Notes: generated by a model from the letters alone, not told the origin. DNA of 15,685 bases from an uncultured Oscillospiraceae bacterium (GCA_947630345.1 CANRHF010000026.1:1-15685), one strand, 5' to 3'; counted from the stretch's first letter, positions 1-5,748 are shown. Numbers and translations are program-made.

Positions 1-73
1 GCGGAAACGCACCTCAAGGTTCCGGTCAGGATGCCCATCCACCATGCACCGGAACCTTGGGGTGCGTTTCCGC
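1..73. repeat. Long near-perfect inverted repeat (26-bp arms, 21-nt loop)
   Basis: Arm 1 is 1-26 and arm 2 is 48-73. The arms are exact reverse complements except at one position, which is a G.U in plus-strand RNA and C.A in minus-strand RNA. The loop is 27-47. The first bases of arm 1 (GCGGAAACGCACC) are the first bases of the window, so the repeat could extend further left. It lies inside the minus-strand partial gene. It could form a strong mRNA hairpin, be part of a palindromic repeat family, or be a fold-back artefact at a contig end. Confidence 0.85.
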
Positions 74-227
74 TGATGTTGCCGCTGGCGGACTTGGGAA
101 GGACCCCTTCTCCGTTTGCGGTTTTCCCAGCGACATTTCCGGTGATGCTGGGCAGGGCGACAGCGATTGCGGCGACTGTCAGAACGGCTGCCAGGGAGAA
201 ACAAAGGACACGACAGTATTTTTTCAT
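1..227 (-). CDS. Partial secreted or membrane-anchored protein (N-terminal 75 residues), unknown function
   Basis: The reading frame begins with ATG at 227-225 and runs off the left edge, so only the N-terminus is visible. AGGAGG at 242-237 lies 9 nt before the ATG, which supports this start. The first residues are MKKYCR, followed by a hydrophobic stretch at about residues 7-25, which is a signal peptide or N-terminal anchor. I see no clear lipobox. After it comes a Gly/Ser/Asn-rich linker (about 28-60) and a segment GAWWMGILTGT. I do not recognise the family. A sigma-A-type promoter lies upstream at 301-273. The last visible codons sit inside a long inverted repeat, which is unusual for coding sequence. 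The frame, ribosome binding site, promoter and signal sequence agree that the gene is real; its function is unknown. Confidence 0.7.
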   Translation of the reverse strand, partial: MKKYCRVLCFSLAAVLTVAAIAVALPSITGNVAGKTANGEGVLPKSASGNISGNAPQGSGAWWMGILTGTLRCVS

Positions 228-272
228 GCCAGTGTACCTCCTTGATTGGATTACAGTTTTCACTGTGCCCAC

Positions 273-301
273 ATTATAATCGATGCTTTCAAAAAATGCA
301 A
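273..301 (-). promoter_or_regulatory. Sigma-A-type promoter for the partial secreted-protein gene
   Basis: On the minus strand, TTGCAT (301-296) and TATAAT (278-273) are separated by exactly 17 nt. The predicted start is about 266. A short inverted repeat (ACAGT at 253-257, ACTGT at 262-266) sits at or just after the start site and could be an operator or a small 5'-leader hairpin. The leader to the ATG at 227 is about 40 nt. Confidence 0.75.
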
Positions 302-605
302 GAGGAAAGTGAAAAGATAGCGCCGATTTTGCATTTTTGTACAATCTGCTTGTCCGAAGCCATGATCGCCCCGGTTTGGAATATGAAAATTAGTCAATTT
401 TTTTCTTCTCTGAGAACCCGCTGGGAAAAATGTTGGAATTATTGGAAATAACTGGAAATCCGGCGAAAAAACCGTCAAAATACCCGCACATTTGCCGGCC
501 GTTTCCCCGCCTCCACCCAGGGAAGACGGCTGTTTCGGCATGGGATTTTCTTTTCATTCGATCAAATTTTGTGCAACGTGATCCCCCTTCGCCGCCGCCC
601 GATTC
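302..605. other. Intergenic region, no gene recognised
   Basis: This lies between the divergent promoters of the secreted-protein gene and the tetR-type gene. Open frames here lack ribosome binding sites and read as low-complexity or incidental peptides. The only pattern I see is a loose repetition of TTGGAA/TGGAAAT about every 9 nt at 433-459. I see no RNA gene or terminator. Confidence 0.5.
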
Positions 606-634
606 TTGACAAATGAAAGAGGCTGGTGTACAAT
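606..634 (+). promoter_or_regulatory. Sigma-A promoter of the TetR-MATE operon
   Basis: A consensus -35 TTGACA (606-611) and a -10 TACAAT (629-634) are separated by 17 nt. Transcription should start near 641, inside the palindrome at 638-650. That is the expected geometry for repression by the encoded TetR protein. Confidence 0.85.
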
Positions 635-637
635 ATG

Positions 638-650
638 CTAACACTGTTAG
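638..650. promoter_or_regulatory. Palindromic operator, probably for the downstream TetR regulator
   Basis: CTAACA-C-TGTTAG is a perfect 6+1+6 palindrome starting 3 nt after the -10 element and covering the predicted start site. TetR-family proteins commonly bind such sites to repress their own operon. Binding by this particular protein is inferred. Confidence 0.7.
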
Positions 651-668
651 TTTTTCAAGGAGGGAACC

Positions 669-1250
669 ATGGCTCGACAAGGTTTGACCCGCCCGGACAT
701 CATTGCCGCCGCCATCAAGATGATCGAATCGGAGGGGCTGCACAACTTTTCCCTGCGGGAACTGGCAAGCAGGCTCCATATCAAAGCGGCGTCTCTATAT
801 AACCACATCCGAAACATGGATGAGCTTTACACCGAGGTCGGGTACTACGCCATTTCGGAGCTGAAGAAGGCCCAGCTCGGCGCCATTGCCGGAAAGCGGC
901 GGGGGGAGGCGGTGGAGGCCCTGGCGGACGCTTACCACCGGTTCGGCAAGGAACGGCCGGAGATCTACAAGGTCATTCTGTCCCTGCCCATGGTGAAAAA
1001 CGACGCCATCCACCGGGCCGGTTTTGACATTGTGGAGCCCATCATGGCGGCGATGGCCGATTACCACCTGACCGGCGAGCAGATGATGCACCTGCAGCGG
1101 ATCTTTCGCAGCATCCTGCACGGCTTTATCTCCCAGGAGGAGGCCGGCTGCTTCCGGCAATACCCGGTGGACGTGGGGGACAGCTACCACATGGCGGTCC
1201 GGGGTTTTATTTTACTATTAGAAAATTCGGAGAAAGAGGCAGAGGCATGA
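669..1250 (+). CDS. TetR/AcrR-family transcriptional regulator with WHG-type C-terminal domain
   Basis: This is a 193-residue protein of typical TetR length. Residues 6-52 form the N-terminal helix-turn-helix domain, with the recognition region ELASRLHIKAASLYNHIRN at about 31-49. The C-terminal half resembles the TetR WHG-type ligand-binding domain, including an LHGF segment. ATG at 669 is preceded by AAGGAGGG (657-664), an ideal ribosome binding site. Its stop overlaps the ATG of the MATE transporter gene (ATGA, 1247-1250), so the two are translationally coupled. By analogy with other TetR-efflux pairs it probably represses this operon from the palindrome at 638-650 until a toxic compound releases it. 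The ligand cannot be read from sequence. Confidence 0.9.
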   Translation: MARQGLTRPDIIAAAIKMIESEGLHNFSLRELASRLHIKAASLYNHIRNMDELYTEVGYYAISELKKAQLGAIAGKRRGEAVEALADAYHRFGKERPEIYKVILSLPMVKNDAIHRAGFDIVEPIMAAMADYHLTGEQMMHLQRIFRSILHGFISQEEAGCFRQYPVDVGDSYHMAVRGFILLLENSEKEAEA

Positions 1251-2596
1251 AAACAGACAAGACAGAGCTTTTTGAAAAAACTCCAGTGACCAGGGCGGTG
1301 ATCGCCCTGGTCGTCCCCACGGTGATCAGCCAAATCATCACCGTGATCTACAATATGGCGGATACCTTCTTCATCGGACAGATCGGCGACCCAAATCAGG
1401 TGGCCGCCGCCTCCTTATGTCTGCCGCTGTTTTTGTTGACCACGGGGCTGGCCAACCTCTTTGGAATCGGGGGCGCCAGCTTGATCTCCCGGAGTTTGGG
1501 ACTGGGGGACGCGGAAAAGGCGCGGAAAACCTCGGCGTTTTGTATCTGGACCTCTGCCGCTGTGGCGCTTCTATACGGGCTTGCGATTTTCGCGCTGCGT
1601 GGGCTGGTTTTGCCCGCTGTCGGTACCGACGAATTTACATATGATTTCTGCGCCAGCTATCTCTTCTGGACGCTGACGGTAGGCGCGGTGCCAACTGTGT
1701 TGAACGCCGCCCTGGCGCACCTGGTGCGGGCGGAGGGCTATTCCGGCCAGGCCAGCTTCGGCGTGGCGCTGGGCGGGGTGCTGAATATACTTTTGGACCC
1801 GGTATTTATTTTCGGCTTTCATCTGGAAATAACGGGGGCGGCCATCGCCACCATGCTTTCCAACTTGATCGCCATGCTGTATTTTGTGGTACTGATTCTG
1901 GTAAGACGCGGCAAATTCCATCTTACCTTGAACCCAAGATATTATTCCGTCTCGGGCGGCATCCCCAAAGAGGTGCTGATGGTGGGGCTTCCCAGCGCGA
2001 TCATGAACCTGATGGGGATTCTGTCCAACATCGTCCTCAATAAACTGCTGGTCAACTATTCCAACGCCGCAGTGGCGGGGATCGGCATCGCCAAGAAGAT
2101 CGATATGCTGGCCTTTGCCATTGCAAACGGCCTTTCCCAAGGCGTGATTCCGCTGATCGGATATAACTACTCCGCGAAAAACATCAAGCGGATGCGCTCC
2201 GCCATCAAGGTGACGCTGATTTTGAGCCTGGCTGTCACGACGGTGGGAGCGGTCCTGCTGTTCACCTGCGCCAACCCCTTGGTGCGGGCCTTCATCGACG
2301 ACGCCGAAACCGTGCGCTACGGCAGTATGTTCCAGCGGATCATCTGCATCACAGGCCCGTTCACGGCCATCACCACGGTCATTATCTCCATCTTCCAGTC
2401 CGTGGGGCAGAAGGGAAAACCGCTGGCGCTGTCCATGCTGCGAAAAGGCGGGCTGGACGTGCCCTTCATGTTCCTTTTGGACGCTCTTGCGGGCGCCAAC
2501 GCCATCGCCTGGGCAACGCCCATCGCCGACTGCGGCGCCATGCTGGCGGGCATCCTCCTGTTTGTACCCCTTTGGAGAAAAATGGGAAAGGAATAA
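1247..2596 (+). CDS. MATE-family multidrug/cation antiporter
   Basis: This is a 449-residue, strongly hydrophobic protein consistent with twelve membrane helices, the standard MATE length. The N-terminus (TPVTRAVIALVVPTVISQI, then YNMADTFFIGQIGD) is the typical first-helix signature of NorM/MepA-like MATE proteins. A second half-repeat begins near VLMVGLPSAIMNLMGILSN. Such proteins export cationic drugs and other toxic compounds using an Na+ or H+ gradient in the cytoplasmic membrane. The ATG lies within the tetR stop (ATGA), so it is coupled to its likely repressor. The gene ends about 110 nt before a hairpin terminator at 2705. The substrate is unknown. Confidence 0.92.
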   Translation: MKTDKTELFEKTPVTRAVIALVVPTVISQIITVIYNMADTFFIGQIGDPNQVAAASLCLPLFLLTTGLANLFGIGGASLISRSLGLGDAEKARKTSAFCIWTSAAVALLYGLAIFALRGLVLPAVGTDEFTYDFCASYLFWTLTVGAVPTVLNAALAHLVRAEGYSGQASFGVALGGVLNILLDPVFIFGFHLEITGAAIATMLSNLIAMLYFVVLILVRRGKFHLTLNPRYYSVSGGIPKEVLMVGLPSAIMNLMGILSNIVLNKLLVNYSNAAVAGIGIAKKIDMLAFAIANGLSQGVIPLIGYNYSAKNIKRMRSAIKVTLILSLAVTTVGAVLLFTCANPLVRAFIDDAETVRYGSMFQRIICITGPFTAITTVIISIFQSVGQKGKPLALSMLRKGGLDVPFMFLLDALAGANAIAWATPIADCGAMLAGILLFVPLWRKMGKE

Positions 2597-2704
2597 GGGA
2601 AATTACCGGCAATCATTGGCGCCGCGCCTGAAATCATTTAAGAAAAATGACGTCAACCCCATACCGAAGGAGTTTGCCCGACAGAGACAAATCCAGAGAT
2701 GAGC

Positions 2705-2742
2705 GAAATCCCCGCCGAGGCTTTCTCGACGGGGATTTCTTT
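2705..2742. terminator. Hairpin terminator between convergent genes
   Basis: The 15-nt arms 2705-2719 and 2725-2739 pair with a single mismatch around a 5-nt loop. On the plus strand the stem is followed by a short T-rich run (TTTCTTT). It starts 108 nt after the MATE stop and lies 8 nt from the stop codon of the convergent minus-strand gene, so it could end transcripts from both sides. The poly-T tail is weak on the minus side. Confidence 0.7.
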
Positions 2743-2746
2743 CGAG

Positions 2747-3040
2747 CTATTCATCTACCCACTCGATGTCTTTTTCAACTTCCCAGAAGGTCTTTCCATT
2801 AAAGATGGGAGCTTTTTGAAAAGCCTCTTGTCCTTCACTTATGGAGTTCCCGTTATATTCCCAAACATAATAATCATCGTCATCTTCTACCACAGGCTCA
2901 ACCTGAAAAACTTCCATGTGAACAGAATTATCATCCGGCATATACCCTTGAAACCAATACTTCACACCATGGAAGACAAAAACAGTGTCCTGGCAGGTAT
3001 ATATCCTATCAATAAACTCACTAGCATTGCCGTTAATCAT
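2747..3040 (-). CDS. Small acidic protein (97 aa), candidate immunity or partner protein
   Basis: This is a 97-residue, strongly acidic protein with a run of Asp residues near position 53 and an aromatic-rich body (KYWFQGY, FNGKTFWEVE). It has no signal peptide or membrane segment. ATG at 3040 overlaps the stop of the upstream gene by 8 nt (ATGATTAA), and AAGGGGG lies 9 nt before the ATG, so the two are translationally coupled. Small, acidic, directly downstream and coupled is a common pattern for immunity proteins of toxin pairs. That role is inferred from context only, and I cannot assign a named family with confidence. It is the last gene of the island's minus-strand run, with a terminator 8 nt after its stop. 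Confidence 0.75.
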   Translation of the reverse strand: MINGNASEFIDRIYTCQDTVFVFHGVKYWFQGYMPDDNSVHMEVFQVEPVVEDDDDYYVWEYNGNSISEGQEAFQKAPIFNGKTFWEVEKDIEWVDE

Positions 3041-3437
3041 AGTTTGTTACCCCCTTGAAATATTTCCTGTATTTTTTCTTCATTTCATCTGTAAGGTAAT
3101 GGGCACCAGTTCTGCCAAAAGCGCCGGTCTTATTTTTGCTGAAACGCTCATCATATAAGTGGTAGTGCAAAACCGGAGTACATCCATCTCCCGTAAGAGT
3201 TTTTTCAGGATGATATGCTATTTCCATAACCAATGTATGGCTTTCGTCATAAATTCGCATTTCGTGAAATGTGCCGTCCGGCTTTAGTTTGATATAGGCA
3301 TTACTTGAATGTGAAGATTCCGGTAAGCTGTGTTTTCCGTTTATCCCTTCTAAAACCTTAACATTATCAATATAGCCGACAGTTTTGTATGTATAACCTA
3401 CGCTGTTGCCTGCCGCAAAAGTACCTCTTCCGCCCAT
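3033..3437 (-). CDS. Small protein with GGRG N-terminus, phage-associated type (putative toxin/nuclease-like domain)
   Basis: This 134-residue protein begins MGGRGTFAAGN. A GGRG-type motif is familiar from linkers in phage head-morphogenesis proteins that carry C-terminal toxin-like domains. The core has conserved-looking blocks: KHSLPESSHSSNAYIK (about 35-50), a Gly-Thr-Phe strand followed by MRIYDESH, an IAYHPE segment, and VLHYHLYDE with clustered His residues, then a Lys-rich end. No signal peptide is visible. The ATG follows the DUF4417 stop after one base (TGA-T-ATG), and its stop overlaps the next gene, so the three are co-translated. A nuclease or toxin role is inferred from the His-rich motif and the acidic partner. 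It could instead be a structural or regulatory phage remnant. Confidence 0.7.
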   Translation of the reverse strand: MGGRGTFAAGNSVGYTYKTVGYIDNVKVLEGINGKHSLPESSHSSNAYIKLKPDGTFHEMRIYDESHTLVMEIAYHPEKTLTGDGCTPVLHYHLYDERFSKNKTGAFGRTGAHYLTDEMKKKYRKYFKGVTNYD

Positions 3438-3438
3438 A

Positions 3439-4062
3439 TCAACGCACCACCCTTCTCGATGATTGGTAGTCTACCGGCACAATATTGCCCTTCATTTCAG
3501 GGAACGGCGTGCCAAAAACGATGATTTTTTCGGGCTGTAACCGCTCAAGCATCTCGTTATAACCGCGCAGAAATCCGATGCGGGAGCGCTTGCACCCGAT
3601 CATACCCACTGCGACTGTCCCGCCTTGCGGGGCGCCGTCAAAACAAAATTCAAAGCTGCGGCTGTTGCTCCAGCTGATTGTCGGAATCACCGTCAAACCT
3701 TTACTTTGCCAATACGCACCTACCCAGCGGTTTTTTGCGACGCTTTCAAGCTGTCTCCACAGATCCATATCGGAATATGTAGAGTAATCCGGCGTAAGCA
3801 AAAACGAATATTGAGAATATTTTTTGAGTGAGCGCTCGGGATGGTCATATATTCCACTGAAACGATAATCATCAACGAAGAAGTGAACGCCTTTTTTCTT
3901 GTTATCTGAATTATCATTTGACCTTGTGTCGGAACAGGCCACTAATTTGATCTCATCAAAAGGCAGGTTTTGCCTTTTAACAATGGGAATGCCCCATTTT
4001 CCCGCTGTTGCATAAGAGTTCCGCATAAAAAGCGGATCTTCACGCATTTTTTTGCTTTGCAT
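3439..4062 (-). CDS. DUF4417 domain-containing protein
   Basis: This 207-residue protein matches what I know of the DUF4417 family. It has HFFVDDYRF (60-68), TPDYSTYSDM (90-99), NRWVGAYWQSKGLTVIPTIS (111-130) and FCFDGAP (139-145). The family occurs in phages, plasmids and integrative elements, and its biochemical role is not established. Start choice is uncertain: ATG 4062 has no good ribosome binding site, and a -10-like TATACT lies only 4 nt upstream (4072-4067). The Met at residue 6 is an alternative. The stop lies one base before the GGRG protein's ATG, suggesting a tight cassette. GC is visibly lower than in flanking genes. The C-terminus (SSRRVVR) is intact, with no sign of a frameshift. 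Confidence 0.85.
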   Translation of the reverse strand: MQSKKMREDPLFMRNSYATAGKWGIPIVKRQNLPFDEIKLVACSDTRSNDNSDNKKKGVHFFVDDYRFSGIYDHPERSLKKYSQYSFLLTPDYSTYSDMDLWRQLESVAKNRWVGAYWQSKGLTVIPTISWSNSRSFEFCFDGAPQGGTVAVGMIGCKRSRIGFLRGYNEMLERLQPEKIIVFGTPFPEMKGNIVPVDYQSSRRVVR

Positions 4063-4066
4063 AAAG

Positions 4067-4124
4067 AGTATAACCTTTCCGGGATCATTTCGGAAACGGC
4101 ATTGCGATCCCGTCTTTTTGTCAA
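4067..4124 (-). promoter_or_regulatory. Possible promoter/operator region of the DUF4417 cassette
   Basis: A perfect TTGACA (4124-4119) has no good -10 at 17 nt, while a TATACT (4072-4067) has only a poor -35. Between them lies an inverted repeat, CGGGATC (4080-4086) and GATCCCG (4106-4112), separated by 19 nt, which could be a regulator site. I can support control elements here but not an exact promoter. Confidence 0.35.
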
Positions 4125-4141
4125 AAATTTACCGTTCCCAC

Positions 4142-4170
4142 TTGATTCTTGCCCTGAAATGTGCTATACT
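4142..4170 (+). promoter_or_regulatory. Strong extended -10 promoter driving a plus-strand small RNA
   Basis: -35 TTGATT (4142-4147) and -10 TATACT (4165-4170) are spaced 17 nt apart, with TGC directly before the -10 (extended -10). It points right, opposite to every protein gene of the island. An intrinsic terminator follows 40 nt after the -10. Confidence 0.7.
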
Positions 4171-4176
4171 CAATAA

Positions 4177-4250
4177 ACCAAGGACGAGTACAACAGTATT
4201 CGGGGAACTGCATCGTTATAACTGCGCCAACAGTTATAACGGTGCTTTTT
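4177..4250 (+). ncRNA. Candidate small RNA (~74 nt) antisense-oriented within the island
   Basis: Transcription from the promoter at 4142-4170 should begin near 4177 and stop at the T-run 4246-4250. The RNA would have about 33 unpaired nt (containing AAGGACGAGUAC) followed by a 15-bp hairpin. No protein frame with a ribosome binding site fits inside it. It lies between the DUF4417 and ImmA genes on the other strand, so it would be antisense to any read-through transcript linking them. No known RNA family is recognised. Its existence rests on promoter-terminator geometry alone. Confidence 0.5.
4210..4250 (+). terminator. Intrinsic terminator of the small RNA
   Basis: Stem 4210-4224 pairs with 4231-4245 over 15 bp (one G.U) around the loop CGCCAA and is followed by TTTTT at 4246-4250. 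The inner arms GTTATAACTG/CAGTTATAAC are perfect. The minus strand lacks a T-run after the stem, so the terminator acts on plus-strand transcripts. Confidence 0.8.
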
Positions 4251-4301
4251 CCGTATTGGACACAATCAAGAGGCATTCCCCCTTTCTTCTCAATCGTAGA
4301 A

Positions 4302-4826
4302 TTAGTATGTTAAGCGCTTCTTAGCAGCGCTTTCGGAAACGCCGTAAACCTGCATGATTTCTTTTTCGGTCATCCCTTCGGTGCTCTCATACGGCATCAT
4401 GACTTCTCCGGCGAGAGCCATAACGATCCACTCTAAACTCATATATGGTGGTATTTCTTTTGTTAAACGCCGTGAAAAAATGGGCTTGAAGCCGAGCTTG
4501 TCGGCAAACGGGTGCATGATCTCATGAATGATGTGCATTCTGTATCCGCCGGTTTTCTTTTCGTATGCACCTTTATACACCGACTCTTTGATTTGGATGA
4601 GATAACCGTCATCGTTTTTTTCGCATTGAGCCGGTACATTGTTGGGAAGCGCATCATTATATACTACTTCGTACCTGACGTCATCAAAGCCTTCCAGTTC
4701 GGGCAATCTGTCAAGAAGCGCCACCGGATCAATTGGTTCTTCCTGCGAAAAGCCGCATATCGAACGAAAGAGCTTTGCGTATAAGCGCAGTTCGTGCCGG
4801 TTGGTTGGTTTCGTCTCGTAATCCAC
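4302..4826 (-). CDS. ImmA/IrrE-family metallopeptidase
   Basis: This 174-residue protein carries the zinc-peptidase motif HEIMH at 101-105 (HExxH) and a second conserved segment, LEWIVMALAGEVMMP (131-145), matching the glutamate-containing region and the MP ending of ImmA/IrrE proteins. Proteins of this family, such as ImmA of ICEBs1, cleave a partner XRE repressor to switch on mobile-element genes. Its start is GTG at 4826, two bases after the stop of the XRE gene (TAG-TA-GTG), with AAGGAGGA (4840-4833) placed 6 nt before it. The pair is therefore an operon transcribed from 5241-5213. The C-terminus (VSESAAKKRLTY) is intact. Its substrate is presumably the adjacent XRE protein, by analogy. 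Confidence 0.88.
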   Translation of the reverse strand: MDYETKPTNRHELRLYAKLFRSICGFSQEEPIDPVALLDRLPELEGFDDVRYEVVYNDALPNNVPAQCEKNDDGYLIQIKESVYKGAYEKKTGGYRMHIIHEIMHPFADKLGFKPIFSRRLTKEIPPYMSLEWIVMALAGEVMMPYESTEGMTEKEIMQVYGVSESAAKKRLTY

Positions 4827-4828
4827 TA

Positions 4829-5188
4829 CTAGTCCTCCTTGTTGAGAAGTTTCATAATGGCTTCAGCGGTATCTTCGTCAAGCTTCTCAAAAGATCTCTG
4901 GAATTGGACGGCGAGCTGCCTCTGCGTATTTGACGCAGAAGTAAGGTTTATTTTCATCTGCGTTTTGGATGATTCGATGGCATCAAGTAATTCTGCCGTT
5001 TTTTCCGAGTCCAGCTTATAATGCTCTACGATTTTCGGGACCCAGTCTTCCGGAACATTCCTTTTGCCGCTTTCGACGGCAGAGACAAAAGGAATCTTTA
5101 CGTCCAGCATTTTTGCGGTGTCGCCCATAACCTCATGTGCTTTTACTCTCAGAATGCGCATAAACTCTCCATATTTTGTGTATGCCAT
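4829..5188 (-). CDS. XRE-family DNA-binding regulator (putative ImmR-like repressor)
   Basis: This 119-residue protein has an N-terminal helix-turn-helix of the XRE/Cro type at about residues 8-62 (TAKMLDVKIPFVSAVESGKR marks helices 2-3). It is followed by a helical C-terminal part containing QLAVQFQRSFEKLDEDTAEAIMKLL, likely used for oligomerisation. ATG at 5188 follows a moderate purine-rich site (CAGGGGGA). A consensus promoter lies 25 nt upstream. The gene is paired with the ImmA-like peptidase immediately downstream, the arrangement that controls ICEs and prophages. It may regulate itself and the DUF4417 cassette. An AT-rich inverted repeat AATCA-N5-TGATT (5251-5265) just upstream of the -35 is a possible binding site. 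Confidence 0.88.
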   Translation of the reverse strand: MAYTKYGEFMRILRVKAHEVMGDTAKMLDVKIPFVSAVESGKRNVPEDWVPKIVEHYKLDSEKTAELLDAIESSKTQMKINLTSASNTQRQLAVQFQRSFEKLDEDTAEAIMKLLNKED

Positions 5189-5212
5189 TTCTTCATTCCC
5201 CCTGTCCTTTTG

Positions 5213-5241
5213 ATTATACCGGATCTTATCTGAATTGTCAA
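5213..5241 (-). promoter_or_regulatory. Consensus sigma-A promoter of the XRE-ImmA operon
   Basis: On the minus strand, TTGACA (5241-5236) and TATAAT (5218-5213), both perfect consensus, are separated by 17 nt. The predicted start is near 5206, giving a leader of about 18 nt to the ATG at 5188. Strong constitutive expression fits a maintenance repressor. Confidence 0.88.
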
Positions 5242-5361
5242 GATTTATTTAATCATTTTTTGATTTAAAGATTTTGTCTAAAAATGTCGTGCGCTGAAAA
5301 CGCTTTGTCCAGAAAAGGAAAAGTCCAGCTTGTCAAAAAACTTTTCAAATCTTCAAAAGTA

Positions 5362-5370
5362 TGCTATAAT
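5362..5370 (+). promoter_or_regulatory. Extended -10 element of the IS1182-like remnant
   Basis: TGCTATAAT is a perfect extended -10 located 22 nt before the transposase ATG at 5393. The matching -35 position (TTTTCA, 5342-5347) is weak but extended -10 promoters tolerate this. It probably belongs to the original insertion sequence. Confidence 0.55.
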
Positions 5371-5392
5371 AGAGGCAACAGGGGGTGCTGGA

Positions 5393-5647
5393 ATGGAGCA
5401 GTGGAGGAAAGATTCCCGGCGGGAGCCGGTTATTACGGATTTAGAGGCATTAGTGCCCAAAGACCATCTTCTACGGAAGATTGAGAAGGTCATGGATTAT
5501 GAGTGGCTGTATGAGCGGCTGGATCCGTATTACCGTCACGACGTCGGCAGACCCGGCACCGACCCAGTTGTGCTTATCAAGATGGTGCTGCTCCAGCATT
5601 TGTATGGGATTACAATTCCAAGTTGTCGTCTGCTGACGCTATGGTAA
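5393..5647 (+). pseudogene. Truncated IS1182-like transposase (N-terminal DUF772 part)
   Basis: From ATG 5393 the frame reads MEQWRKDSRREPVITDLEAL, then LVPKDHLLRKIEKVMD, YYRHDVGRPGTDPVV and LIKMVLLQHLYGI. This is the conserved N-terminal region of IS1182/IS5-type transposases (DUF772). Similarity stops at about 5613. After HLYGIT the frame continues through unrelated codons to a stop at 5645-5647. Only about 75 of the expected 450 or so residues remain and no catalytic DDE residues are left, so it is inactive. No clear terminal inverted repeat was found. It marks the right end of the accessory island. Confidence 0.8.
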
Positions 5648-5741
5648 ACGGTCTGAAAGGAGCGTTAGGCGTGATCTCATAAAGAAATGGCGTATCTCAG
5701 CCAAGAGGTACGCCGAGTACATAGGCAATCCTTGTGGGTAA
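5637..5741 (+). pseudogene. Short coding-like remnant, unidentified
   Basis: Right of the transposase break, a 34-codon frame without its own start reads RYGKRSERSVRRDLIKKW then RISAKRYAEYIGNPCG and stop. The composition looks like a real protein C-terminus, basic and with aromatic residues at regular spacing, but I cannot name the family. It directly precedes a terminator hairpin, as a true gene end would. It may be the tail of a deleted mobile-element gene fused to the IS fragment, or it may be coincidence. Confidence 0.3.
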
Positions 5742-5748
5742 AAAGTAA

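Noticed and set aside
433..459. TTGGAA-type repeats every ~9 nt, possible iterons
   Set aside because: Only three imperfect copies, with no replication gene nearby.
260..541. Minus-strand 93-codon frame in the left intergenic region
   Set aside because: No ribosome binding site, low-complexity composition, and it overlaps the promoter of the secreted-protein gene.
2597..2746. Possible attachment-site copy of the tRNA-Ser 3' end at the left edge of the island
   Set aside because: I looked for GATTCGAAC or GGAGAGAGAGGG near the left boundary and found none, so no direct-repeat att pair can be claimed.
2648..2806. Plus-strand frame MTSTPYRRS... downstream of the MATE gene
   Set aside because: It runs through the terminator hairpin and into the antisense of the acidic-protein gene, with no homology recognised.
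4121..4276. Minus-strand 51-codon frame (MPLDCVQYGKS...) across the small-RNA region
   Set aside because: The purine run before the ATG is almost adjacent to it, and the middle of the frame is simply the terminator hairpin (VIT...VIT). Promoter-terminator logic on the plus strand explains the sequence better.
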